From CAZAAW01 sp964483325 (GTDB lineage: Bacteria > Pseudomonadota > Alphaproteobacteria > Rhizobiales > Kaistiaceae): a stretch of DNA of 11,352 nucleotides. The stretch is taken from the NCBI GenBank assembly GCA_964483325.1, contig CAZAAW010000047.1:1-11352 (forward strand). Direction: 5' to 3'. This document shows positions 1 to 7,355 of the stretch, piece after piece. The stretch's first letter is position 1, and each line of letters starts with the position of its first letter. Below the pieces are notes generated by a model, which was not told where the DNA came from, searched no databases, and saw nothing but the letters and a program-made list of their open reading frames with translations. A program made the position numbers and the translations under genes.

Positions 1-2
1 AC

Positions 3-43
3 TGTCCACGATGTCTCCGAACGCATGTCCACCATGTCCCCGG
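3..43 (+). mobile_element. Transposon-end-like double repeat, left edge
   Basis: Two tandem units begin with TGTCCAC at positions 3 and 26, a period of 23 bp, and each continues into ATGTCYCCG. The same architecture occurs at 11278-11318 on the opposite strand, also with a 23-bp period and sharing TGTC, ATGTC and CCGAAC blocks. Paired multi-unit ends of this kind are typical of transposase binding sites at insertion-sequence termini. No transposase gene is visible next to it. The family is not assignable from this; IS21-like or IS481-like are guesses. It may be a solo end or the end of an element extending out of the window. Confidence 0.45.
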
Positions 44-95
44 TCCATACACCGGTGAGGGATGGGTGCGGGCTTCCCTATGCAGGGCGCCCTTT

Positions 96-267
96 ACCTC
101 TCCCCACGGGAGAGGTCGGAACGCGGCAGCGTTCCGGGTGAGGGTCACCGCCGGTGACACGCGGTTGGGACGCCGGGGCAGGATTCCCGGTGGCCGAACC
201 CCTCACCCGTTCGCCTAAGCCTCGCTGACGCGAGGCAAGGCTCCCGACCTCTCCCTATGGGAGAGGT
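96..267. repeat. REP/BIME-like cluster of inverted hairpins
   Basis: Two copies of one hairpin flank the cluster: ACCTCTCCC/GGGAGAGGT at 96-116 (3-nt loop CAC) and at 247-267 (loop TAT), both with perfect 9-bp stems. The first is followed by GGAACGC/GCGTTCC (118-135) and then GGGTGAGGG. The second is preceded, in mirror order, by CCCTCACCC and the stem GCCTCGC/GCGAGGC (219-236). A 15-bp palindrome (GTCACCG-C-CGGTGAC, 144-158) sits between them. The mirrored order is that of bacterial interspersed mosaic elements. From memory, this CCTCTCCC-type unit is abundant between genes in Hyphomicrobiales. It could affect transcript ends or mRNA stability, but no coding function is seen. Confidence 0.7.
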
Positions 268-306
268 GGAGCCGGGCGCCCCGCGCGTCCTTGCTCCTTT
301 CCCCAC

Positions 307-325
307 TCGCCATTCGCCATTCGCC
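307..325. repeat. Short tandem repeat of TCGCCAT
   Basis: The 7-bp unit TCGCCAT is repeated about 2.7 times just upstream of the first gene, ending about 22 bp before its start codon. It is a simple-sequence tract in which copy number could vary and alter the 5' leader. Nothing else supports a function. Confidence 0.5.
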
Positions 326-347
326 CCATCTGTCCCCGGAGCCCGTC

Positions 348-1802
348 ATGCCCAAGGCCAATGTTCCTCTGCTTTCCTTCAATGGCGGGGCGGTGTCGCC
401 GCTGGCGCTGGCGCGGGTCGATGTCGAGCGGTTGCGGCTCAGCGCCGAGGAGATGACCAACTGGCTGCCCAAGACCCAGGGGCCGATGCGCTTCCGGCCG
501 GGGCTGCGCTATCTCGGCGCCAGCCGCAACAACGGCTCGGCGCAGTTCATCGACTTCGTCGCCAGCACAACCGACACGGCGCTGCTGGAGCTGACCAGCG
601 GCGCCATGCGCATCTGGAAGGACGACGCGCTGCTGGCGACGCTCGACGAGAGGCAGCGGCCGCTTGTGGCGCGGGCGCTGGCCGAGGGCGGCGCGCATCT
701 GGAGCTCGGCGCCCTCGCCGGCGAGACCGCCGGCCGCCAGGCGGCAGCGCGGCGCCAGCTCGGGCCGGCGATGCAGAACGTCATGCGCCTCCTCACCGGG
801 GCGCGCACGGCGCCCGATATCGAGGCGGCCGAGGGCACCGGGGCGCGGCTCATCGCCGCCAATCCCGCCCTCAGCGACGCGGAGCGGCAGACCCAGCAGC
901 TCGCCCTGCAGCACCGCATTGCCCTGTTCATCGCCGGCCGCGATGCCCGCGACGCGCTGGCGGCGCTGCCGGAGGGGCCGGAGCGGCTCGCCGCGCCGCA
1001 GCGCTTCCTCGCCGAGCGCGCCGCCGGCAAAGGTCCGCTGGCGCATCTGGAAGAGGCCGAGGCGGCCGAGCTGGCGGGAAGCTTGGCCGACGAAGTCGAG
1101 GCCGAGGCGGCCGGCGCGCCGCAGCGCCGGGCGGCGGCGCGGCAGGCGGCGATCGCCGAAGGGCTGGCGCTGGCGGCGACCGGCGGCGTCACGGCGGACT
1201 GGATCGCCGGCCAGGGCGCCGTCTTCAGCCGCAGCGACCGCCGCGCCTTCCGCCGCCTCGCCGCCGGCGACGACGCGCCGTCCGACCCGGCGATCGCCCA
1301 TGCCTTCCTGATGCGCGACCCGATGGACCCGGACGACGGCGATGCCGTGCTCGCCGCCTTTGGCGACGGGCAGCTGTCGCGGGCCGATCTTCTGCGCTTC
1401 ACCACGCCGGTGGCCGATCCGGCCGACGGCGGCAGCCGCAGCAATGCCCGCCGCCTCCTGCGCCTCCGCATGCCGCCGCCGGAGCCGACGCCGGCCGGCC
1501 GGCGCGACCAGTTCCGCACGGTCGCCGCCTTCGACGACTGGCTGCAGGCGCACCCGGAAGCCGACGACGACGCCATCGCCGGCAAGCTGGCGCAGACGCT
1601 CCAGCAGCACCGCGAGGCGCGGCTGGCGGCGCTACCGGTGCCGCGCGGCCTGGGGCGAAGGCCGCGCAGCGCCGCCGACGTCGACCGGGCGGTACAGGCG
1701 ACGATCCGCGGCTTCCTGCGGCGTGGCCTGTCGCGAGCTCAGATGGCCGCCGAGGCTCGCCTTCTGGGGCAATACCGGAGGACGATCGACAGCCGCTCAT
1801 AG
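348..1802 (+). CDS. Chimeric phage protein: tail N-terminus joined to helical virion-like C-terminus
   Basis: 484 residues. ATG 348 is chosen because CGGAG lies 6 bp upstream (337-341) and the phage-like sequence begins there (MPKANVPLLSFNGG); an in-frame codon at 291 would add 19 unconserved residues. Residues 1 to about 97 resemble, from memory, the N-terminus of a tail protein in alphaproteobacterial prophages (LALARVD, NWLPKTQGPMRFRPGL, STTDTALLELT). From about residue 100 the character changes to Ala/Arg/Glu-rich, almost wholly helical sequence with repeated patterns such as DRRAFRRLAAGDD and SDPAIAHAFLMRDP. These recall long internal virion proteins or coiled-coil structural proteins. 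No catalytic motif is visible. The likeliest explanation is an in-frame deletion fusing the start of one late gene to the end of another, near nucleotides 633-655. If so, this is prophage decay and the product may be non-functional. The reading frame is intact and has strong coding GC bias. Confidence 0.6.
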   Translation: MPKANVPLLSFNGGAVSPLALARVDVERLRLSAEEMTNWLPKTQGPMRFRPGLRYLGASRNNGSAQFIDFVASTTDTALLELTSGAMRIWKDDALLATLDERQRPLVARALAEGGAHLELGALAGETAGRQAAARRQLGPAMQNVMRLLTGARTAPDIEAAEGTGARLIAANPALSDAERQTQQLALQHRIALFIAGRDARDALAALPEGPERLAAPQRFLAERAAGKGPLAHLEEAEAAELAGSLADEVEAEAAGAPQRRAAARQAAIAEGLALAATGGVTADWIAGQGAVFSRSDRRAFRRLAAGDDAPSDPAIAHAFLMRDPMDPDDGDAVLAAFGDGQLSRADLLRFTTPVADPADGGSRSNARRLLRLRMPPPEPTPAGRRDQFRTVAAFDDWLQAHPEADDDAIAGKLAQTLQQHREARLAALPVPRGLGRRPRSAADVDRAVQATIRGFLRRGLSRAQMAAEARLLGQYRRTIDSRS

Positions 1803-2101
1803 CCTGCCGGCGATCGCACCTGGGCCGCGACCTGGAGGCGTTCGGGGCTCGGTGCAACAGCGCTGCGGGCAGACCAGCGCGACCCGAAGCGCCGGCTCGC
1901 TCGCACACCGAGCGCGTCCGCCGATGCCATCAAGCCCAAGGTCCGGCCGGTCCTGACCTTGCCCATGCGGGTCAATTGCCGCGTCCCGCCCCCAACAGCG
2001 CACGATGCCACGCCCGCGCACCGGATATGCGCCGGCTCAGGACATCGCTGATCCCTCTCACTCCTGGCGACACGTCGCCGGGCCGCACCCGAGGTGTCCC
2101 C
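1803..2101. other. Intergenic leader before the 783-residue protein gene
   Basis: No convincing gene in either direction. The plus-strand frame of the downstream gene stays open through here, but no start has a ribosome site and the predicted peptide is Arg/Pro/Ala-rich like other GC-rich shadow frames. An inverted repeat GGCGAC-AC-GTCGCC (2066-2079) lies shortly before the Shine-Dalgarno GAGGTG (2091-2096), 5 bp ahead of ATG 2102. It could be an operator or a structure near the ribosome site. No recognisable -35/-10 pair was found. Confidence 0.4.
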
Positions 2102-4453
2102 ATGCCTGACAACGATGCGTTCTACGAGCAGTTCGGACAGTGGGACCTGCGCGATCCCAAATATCCCGACAAGTCGCCGGCACCGGATTTCATGGTCTTC
2201 GTCGATCCGCCGGAGGACCCGGCGGATTGGGGCGGCGACAAGGACCGCCACGCGTCTGCCGGCGCCGACAATGTCGATCCGCATCTCCTGGAGTATCCGT
2301 CGGCAGCTTTGTCCAACGGGGAGTATCCGCAGGCAACGCGGCCCGACGGGCCGTATTTCGATGCCACGCTTGAGGGGTGGAGGCGCGTCAGCCTGCTCGA
2401 CGACGCAGTCGCACGCGATTGGCTTGTCGGGAACTTTGGGGCGCTGTCGCCCTATGGCCGGGATCTCGCCCCGCCGCCGCCAGCCGCCGCCGGTCCAGCC
2501 GTTCCCGACGCTGCCTACGCGGACTGGGCAGGAGCGCTGCTGGACGTCGCGCCCGAAAAGTGGCCCGCCTACTTAGAGACACTCACCTTCAGGGATAGGC
2601 CGGACCTGCAGCAGCAGCCGGGCGAGGCGCGCCCGCAGATGCCGGCCGCGCCGACAGTCGACGAAGCTGCCCCGGCGGCCGATGCCGGGGTGACGGTGGC
2701 GTCGCCCGGGACGTTCGGCCAGCCGGGCGCGGGAGAGCAGCCGGGCTCGGTCGGCATGTCATCGCGCGGGGTAAGCGGGCCGTTCACACCCATTGGTGCC
2801 GATGCGCCCTTCAGCCCAATTCCGGGGCTGCGCAGATCCGACCCGATCGGCAGTGCATGGGAAGCTTTCGTGGCCGCGGTCGGGGTCAAGACCACGACCG
2901 GCGAAGAACGGCCGGCGGGCAGCCAGGCGCCGCATGATGAAACTGCGGCCGAATATGCAAAGGAGACAATACAGCAGCGCGCCATCACGCCGCGAACGAC
3001 ATGGGAGATCATGTCGAGCCCGCAGGCGAGGGAGGAGGCCGCCGCGCCAAATCGGAAGGAACCGGGCGCGCCGCCACCGCCGGTGTCATTGAACCGGATC
3101 CTGTCGGACGAGCAATGGTGGCGGGAAACCAGGGGGGACGAAGCCCTGCCGTCGGCGAGGGCACTGTCCGGCATTCGCCGGTCGGAGGATCCCTGGGGAC
3201 AGAGCCAGTACCTGGAGTCGATTGCCGATCACCGCAGCTTCGGCGAGCGCGTCGCCGGCGTAGCCAAGACAGCAGGAACGCTGGCGGCGCGAGCCGGCCG
3301 CGAGGCCATCATGGCGCCGGTGAGCGCCGTTCGGCTCGGCGACACTGCCCTTACGGCGATCGGTCAGCTCGGTGCCAATGCCTACAGCTGGATCACCGAC
3401 ACGCCACCTCGGAAGGTCCCGCTGTTGCTTGACCCGGTGTGGAATTACCAGGATCGGGCGCGCGAAATCACGGAACAATACTTGTATCAGCCGCAGGGTC
3501 CTCTGGAGGAAGCTGCTGCGAATATATTCGAATTACTGGCCGCCCTCCGTAGCGGAGGACGGAGGACAAAGCCCGACAGTCGTGCTGCGCCGGCGTCCCC
3601 GGAGGGCACCGTTCCGGCGGCGCCGCACAGTCCCGGCGCGCCTCAAGCGCCGACACCGGCATCACCAGGAATGCCCGCAGTTCGCCAGGGACCAACCACC
3701 CAGTCGCGAGTGATCTATGGCGGTACTCTAGTCCCGAAAAGCTTTCATACCCCGGATCACGTTGGCTACGCATTGCCGTATCCGAGGCAATACGATCTCA
3801 CCAAGCCGTCGCCTCATGGTGCCGCGCCTCTTGATGGGCGCTATGTCCCTCCTCCAGGCAAACCGTATATCCCCGGCAATCCGGACAACTATGCAACTCG
3901 AATAAACGCCGCCGGCGCGAGACAGATCGACTTTGCCGTCGTTGACGGCAACTACGTATCTAAGATGCAGGCGACCCTGCAGGCGGCCAAGGACCCTGCC
4001 TATGCCGGAGCACAGGCTGTAGCGGCCCCGCTCCGTGTGCGCCTGGGCGAGCACGCATACGTGCCCGGACAACCACAGCCAGGGATGCCGCTCCATGACC
4101 CAAACAATCCTCTCCACGGTCAAGGCGGTTACGGTTCCTTACACGGCAATTTCCGGCATATGGCCGATTTTCGTAAGTATAAAATTCAAGATTTTGATGA
4201 TTATGCTGCTTTCGTTGGAAACAGAATAGATGAGATAAACTGGGATCCTGTTAGGAAAAGTTATATATTTGTCAGAATAGAAAACATAAATGGTAAGGAT
4301 ACGGCCTTTCAATTGACGGCGATGCTTCAGCCGGACGGTTTCGGCGGCATGGAGTATTCGGCTGGAACGGCAATCATCGAAAGGGCGGCGGCGCAGCCGC
4401 GTGCCGGCGGATCGCGCGCTAAAGCGAGATATCTGACCCTCTTCACGAAATAG
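2102..4453 (+). CDS. Large modular protein with Pro-rich linker and AT-rich C-terminal module (function unknown)
   Basis: 783 residues, not recognised. ATG 2102 has GAGGTG at 5-bp spacing; the frame is open far upstream (to 257) but only as a shadow of the previous gene. Visible layout: a polar, acidic N-terminal part (about 1-120, Asp/Pro/Tyr-rich); Pro/Ala-rich disordered segments (about 120-350); a helical stretch with mild hydrophobicity (about 380-430, IMAPVSAVRLGDTALTAIG); a Pro/Ala/Ser linker (about 487-535); and a C-terminal module (536-783) with aromatic, mixed alpha/beta-like sequence (YGSLHGNFRHMADFRKYK, SYIFVRIENINGKD). Base composition drops in the last module and is about 29% GC over 4171-4290. 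No signal peptide and no known catalytic signature. Position between phage-like genes suggests a virion or ejected protein. The linker plus foreign C-terminal tip resembles polymorphic-toxin organisation, but this is inference. The next gene starts 32 bp downstream, so the two are probably co-transcribed. Confidence 0.7.
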   Translation: MPDNDAFYEQFGQWDLRDPKYPDKSPAPDFMVFVDPPEDPADWGGDKDRHASAGADNVDPHLLEYPSAALSNGEYPQATRPDGPYFDATLEGWRRVSLLDDAVARDWLVGNFGALSPYGRDLAPPPPAAAGPAVPDAAYADWAGALLDVAPEKWPAYLETLTFRDRPDLQQQPGEARPQMPAAPTVDEAAPAADAGVTVASPGTFGQPGAGEQPGSVGMSSRGVSGPFTPIGADAPFSPIPGLRRSDPIGSAWEAFVAAVGVKTTTGEERPAGSQAPHDETAAEYAKETIQQRAITPRTTWEIMSSPQAREEAAAPNRKEPGAPPPPVSLNRILSDEQWWRETRGDEALPSARALSGIRRSEDPWGQSQYLESIADHRSFGERVAGVAKTAGTLAARAGREAIMAPVSAVRLGDTALTAIGQLGANAYSWITDTPPRKVPLLLDPVWNYQDRAREITEQYLYQPQGPLEEAAANIFELLAALRSGGRRTKPDSRAAPASPEGTVPAAPHSPGAPQAPTPASPGMPAVRQGPTTQSRVIYGGTLVPKSFHTPDHVGYALPYPRQYDLTKPSPHGAAPLDGRYVPPPGKPYIPGNPDNYATRINAAGARQIDFAVVDGNYVSKMQATLQAAKDPAYAGAQAVAAPLRVRLGEHAYVPGQPQPGMPLHDPNNPLHGQGGYGSLHGNFRHMADFRKYKIQDFDDYAAFVGNRIDEINWDPVRKSYIFVRIENINGKDTAFQLTAMLQPDGFGGMEYSAGTAIIERAAAQPRAGGSRAKARYLTLFTK
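4171..4290 (+). other. AT-rich island inside the 783-residue protein gene
   Basis: By direct count 35 of 120 bases are G or C (29%), against 47 of 60 (78%) at 3241-3300 in the same gene. Codons here include five ATA, two AGA and one AGG, which are rare in the rest of the window. The reading frame continues through it and returns to GC-rich sequence after about 4310. It covers roughly residues 690-730. This is a strong sign that the C-terminal module came from a low-GC source. Confidence 0.85.
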
Positions 4454-4485
4454 GCCGTCGGTGGCAGTAGGAAGGGATGAGACGC

Positions 4486-6732
4486 ATGCATGACATACCC
4501 CTGTCTTTCGAGCGCGGGCGGCGGATCGCCGGCATCTCGTTCTTCGGGATGCCGGACTCGATCCTCAATGGAGCTGCACGCTTTTTTATCAGTCATTCCC
4601 TGGCGGGCTTCATCTTCCGGCCACAGGCCGACCAGCTCGATCCGCAGCGCGAGGATTATTGGGTGCCGGACGTGGAGGAGATGAATACGCTGCCCTTTGC
4701 GCGGGAACCCCGGCACTACTTGCCGGCAGACGATCTCGATCGCTTCGACCTCGATGTGCTGCCAGAGGAGCCGCTGGTCCTGACGCGCCGGCCGAGTGGC
4801 CGTCTTGCCGGCAATTTCTCCGTCATGCGGTCGCTCGCGGCGGCGGTCATGGCCCATCTGGACGTCCAGGATGAGCTCGTGGTCGATGACGATGACGACG
4901 CCGTTCGTCCGGTGGAGCGGGTGCCGATGGCGCACAAGCAGGAGCGCTTTCTTCTGCGCAGCATCCCGCCCGAGCAGAGAGGCCGACCTGTGATGTGGCA
5001 GGCAGAGCGGGACGTCTGGGACGCGACGCTGCTCAACGTCAAGGAGCGCGCCCGTGCCCTAGCCGACAGCCCGACGGTTCGCAACGTCGCACTCTTCCAG
5101 CACGCCCACGAGACCTACCTGGTCTTCCTGACACAGTTGCTCAATGGTTTCCCGCCGCTCTCGGGCAATCTGTGGATGCGGCGGCAGCTCCGCTTCTGGC
5201 GTGACGTGGCCGACCGCTCGGCCAGCGAAGACGAGGTGGCGCTGCTGCAGGAGATCGGCGGCGCATCGACGGTACAGACCAGCCAGGCAGCGGCGAAGGC
5301 GCTGCTGCTCCTCAACGATCCGGGCGACATGGTCTACACCATGGCTTTCGGCTCCAGCATCGCGGCGGGAATCGCCAGCCGTCTGTCGGCTGGCAACGGT
5401 GCTTTTGCGGCGCTCAGCGAGGGCGATCGTGCCTTCCTCGCCAGGGCGCTTGACGGATTTCACTACGACATAGCCCGTCGTGCCCTGCTTGGCAGTCCCG
5501 GTGAGGCGGCGGGCGGGGCCACCGCGGCGCGGGTGATGGCGGGGCTGGCAGCGGCACTGCCACTGCGCGGCGGCGAGGCTGTCGCGGGTGAGCCGCTGAT
5601 CGCCAGTGCGGCGTGGCTCTATGGGCTGCGCGAGACGGCGCCGCAGGTGCTGCGGGCGTTTCTGGCGCAGTTCAACGCCAGCAGCGTCGCCTCGCCGGAG
5701 ATCAGGGCACGCAAGGACGAACTGCGGCTGGAGACGTGGGAGCGCGCCAAGGCGCACCCGATCGCCGCCTTCCTCGACTTCGCTGGCAATGTCGCCAATG
5801 CCGATCGGCTTGTCTTCGCTAGCGGCGATGATGCACCGGCCATGGTTGCCTATGGCGCCGGCCTTGCCGAAGGGGTGTTCAGTGCGGTTCTCGGTGATCT
5901 GCGCGGCGGTCGGCTCGACGAGACGGCGGCCGCGGCGCGCTATGCGGCGCTGATCGCCGATCCCGACATGGAGATGGCGCAACAGGCCTACGATGCAGGT
6001 GTGGCTGCCTTTCGGCCGGCGCCGGCGGCGGCGCTGAAGGCGGCGGCGGAGGTGGAGGCGGAACTGCCTTGGCTGGGCATCCTGCTGCCCCTGGTCAGCA
6101 GCGCCGAAGGCATCCTGGCGGCGGCGCGCCAGCGGCCGCAGCAGGCGGCGATCGCCGGGCGCTATGGCGAGGCGCTGCGCGGCGAGGACGAAGGCAAGAA
6201 GTACATGGCGCTGGTGCGGCTCGGCTACGGGCTGCTTGTGACGCTGGCGCTGCTGCAGCTTGCCGCCAAGGGAAGGCTGGGGATCGGCGGGGGCGGTGCA
6301 GATGCGATCGGCACGGAAGGCGAGGCCGGCGCTGCCATGCCTGCTCCCGACATGACAGGCGCGGCCGGTGGCGTGGCGATCACCGCCGGGCCGCTGGTTC
6401 TGCCGCTGCCGGCCAATACCGGGCCGACGGAGATGGCGGCCATGGCGGTGCGCCTGGCGCCGCGGCTCGACGCGCCGCTCTCCGGCGATGCCCTGGATGC
6501 GGCGGAGCAGGCGGTGGCGGGTCTGCTGCTGCTGGCGGCGGAGAGCTTCGCCGGCGACGAGGAGCCGCTGCTCGACGCCATCATCGAGCTTGCCGGCGAG
6601 CATGAGGATGAAGTGCTGGAAGAGCGCTTCGCCCGCTTCGGTGAGACGATCAAGTCACCGCCGCCGGCCGAAGCCCTGGCGCCGTTGCGCCGCGACACCG
6701 CCCGCCTCGTCGAAGGCCTGAGCCGCGGCTGA
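4486..6732 (+). CDS. Unknown 748-residue protein, putative phage-associated operon partner
   Basis: 748 residues, not recognised. ATG 4486 is preferred because GGAAGGG (4470-4476) lies 9 bp before it; ATG 4477 in the same frame would directly abut that ribosome site. The N-terminal part (1-150) is mixed and rich in aromatic residues, with an acidic run of five Asp near residue 136. The middle (about 180-540) is Ala/Leu-rich helical sequence. A hydrophobic segment at about 579-594 (LGYGLLVTLALLQLAA), flanked by basic residues, could be one membrane helix or a buried helix. A Gly-rich linker follows (about 599-604). The tail is acidic and helical. It starts 32 bp after the stop of the 783-residue gene, suggesting an operon and perhaps joint function: co-packaged virion proteins, or effector and accessory protein. 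It is too large for a typical immunity protein. No frameshift is seen and the GC bias is normal for the window. Confidence 0.75.
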   Translation: MHDIPLSFERGRRIAGISFFGMPDSILNGAARFFISHSLAGFIFRPQADQLDPQREDYWVPDVEEMNTLPFAREPRHYLPADDLDRFDLDVLPEEPLVLTRRPSGRLAGNFSVMRSLAAAVMAHLDVQDELVVDDDDDAVRPVERVPMAHKQERFLLRSIPPEQRGRPVMWQAERDVWDATLLNVKERARALADSPTVRNVALFQHAHETYLVFLTQLLNGFPPLSGNLWMRRQLRFWRDVADRSASEDEVALLQEIGGASTVQTSQAAAKALLLLNDPGDMVYTMAFGSSIAAGIASRLSAGNGAFAALSEGDRAFLARALDGFHYDIARRALLGSPGEAAGGATAARVMAGLAAALPLRGGEAVAGEPLIASAAWLYGLRETAPQVLRAFLAQFNASSVASPEIRARKDELRLETWERAKAHPIAAFLDFAGNVANADRLVFASGDDAPAMVAYGAGLAEGVFSAVLGDLRGGRLDETAAAARYAALIADPDMEMAQQAYDAGVAAFRPAPAAALKAAAEVEAELPWLGILLPLVSSAEGILAAARQRPQQAAIAGRYGEALRGEDEGKKYMALVRLGYGLLVTLALLQLAAKGRLGIGGGGADAIGTEGEAGAAMPAPDMTGAAGGVAITAGPLVLPLPANTGPTEMAAMAVRLAPRLDAPLSGDALDAAEQAVAGLLLLAAESFAGDEEPLLDAIIELAGEHEDEVLEERFARFGETIKSPPPAEALAPLRRDTARLVEGLSRG

Positions 6733-6763
6733 AATCCGGCGGCCGGCCGACGCGGTTGTCCGC

Positions 6764-6787
6764 GTGGGCAAGCTATAGCTTGCCCAC
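6764..6787. repeat. Perfect 24-bp palindrome (REP-like or bidirectional terminator)
   Basis: The half-site GTGGGCAAGCTA is followed immediately by its exact reverse complement, and then by CCTACGG. It lies 31 bp after the stop of the 748-residue gene. A TGCCCACCCTACG motif at the end of a palindrome is familiar to me from intergenic repeats in alphaproteobacteria, so a REP-type element is likely. No U-run follows, so it is not a canonical intrinsic terminator, although a stem of this strength could still end or protect the transcript. Confidence 0.65.
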
Positions 6788-7355
6788 CCTACGGCGCTTT
6801 ACCTGTCAGGGCACCACCCAACCACGCTGCTTGGTCTGGGCCGCCTGACCGGCTCGGCTGAGCTCCGATTGTTTTTCGGAGCCGGGCTGCGAAGGCGGAC
6901 CGCCCGGCATGGTCCACGCGCGGTCCCGTCGGCGTAGCGGCATCGCTGTAGCCTGATGCGGGACGCCGAACGGCGGTAGCACCCCGGCAGGCCCGGCGGC
7001 GGGGATGGGCGTGACAAACGCCGTGCATGGCGAAAATGCGCCATGGTATAAAATCCCCGCGATGGCGTTCGGGGTTGCCAGGTGCGGCTGACGCCTCGTG
7101 CCGGCGGGTTTGCGCCGCCGTATGCCCATGCCCGGTGTGGGTCCCCACCCGTCACCCGCTCCACGGGCGCTGCCCTCCCGATCAAGAGTCCATGACGCCG
7201 GTAGCGTGGAGGGGCGGTGGGAGCGCCGGTGCCGGCAGAGGCGCTGACGCCACCCCGCGCAGCCCGCCTCGCATCCACCACGACACACACGCCAACGCCA
7301 TCATCCACCCCGCGCCCTTCGGGCGGCGGGTTCATCCCCCATTGGAGGCAGCCCC
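6788..7355. other. 568-bp gap before the tail spike, hairpin-rich, no convincing gene
   Basis: Open frames exist on both strands but read as Arg/Pro/Ala shadow sequence, and none has a convincing ribosome site or known domain. Structures seen: GCTCCGA/TCGGAGC with a T-rich loop (6862-6882); CATGGCG/CGCCATG with a 6-nt loop (7026-7045), followed at once by the AT-rich stretch TATAAAAT (7047-7054); and a GCCC-TTC-GGGC type hairpin about 30 bp before the tail-spike start. The gap could hold a promoter, an untranslated leader or an RNA gene. I cannot assign any known RNA family. The TATAAA box has no good -35 at proper spacing. Confidence 0.4.

Noticed and set aside
257..2101. Open frame joining upstream of the 783-residue gene into one 1398-codon ORF
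   Set aside because: The first 615 codons are the +2 shadow of the 348-1802 gene and the following spacer, with Arg/Ala/Gly-dominated composition; ATG 2102 has its own good ribosome site.
5059..6603. Minus-strand 514-codon frame opposite the 748-residue gene
   Set aside because: Composition is Arg/Gln/His-rich shadow sequence with no domain; the plus frame has a proper ribosome site and protein-like character.
6862..6882. GCTCCGA/TCGGAGC hairpin as an intrinsic terminator
   Set aside because: The T-run is in the loop rather than after the stem on either strand, so it does not fit a terminator.
7047..7054. TATAAAAT as the -10 of a tail-spike promoter
   Set aside because: No acceptable -35 lies 16-19 bp upstream; the nearest GTGACA (7011-7016) is 30 bp away.
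6806..7288. Minus-strand frame in the gap, ending in a protein-like stretch (SEKQSELSRAGQAAQ)
   Set aside because: The end looks plausible, but the rest is Arg/Pro-rich, no ribosome site was found and no family recognised; kept only as a possibility within the gap.
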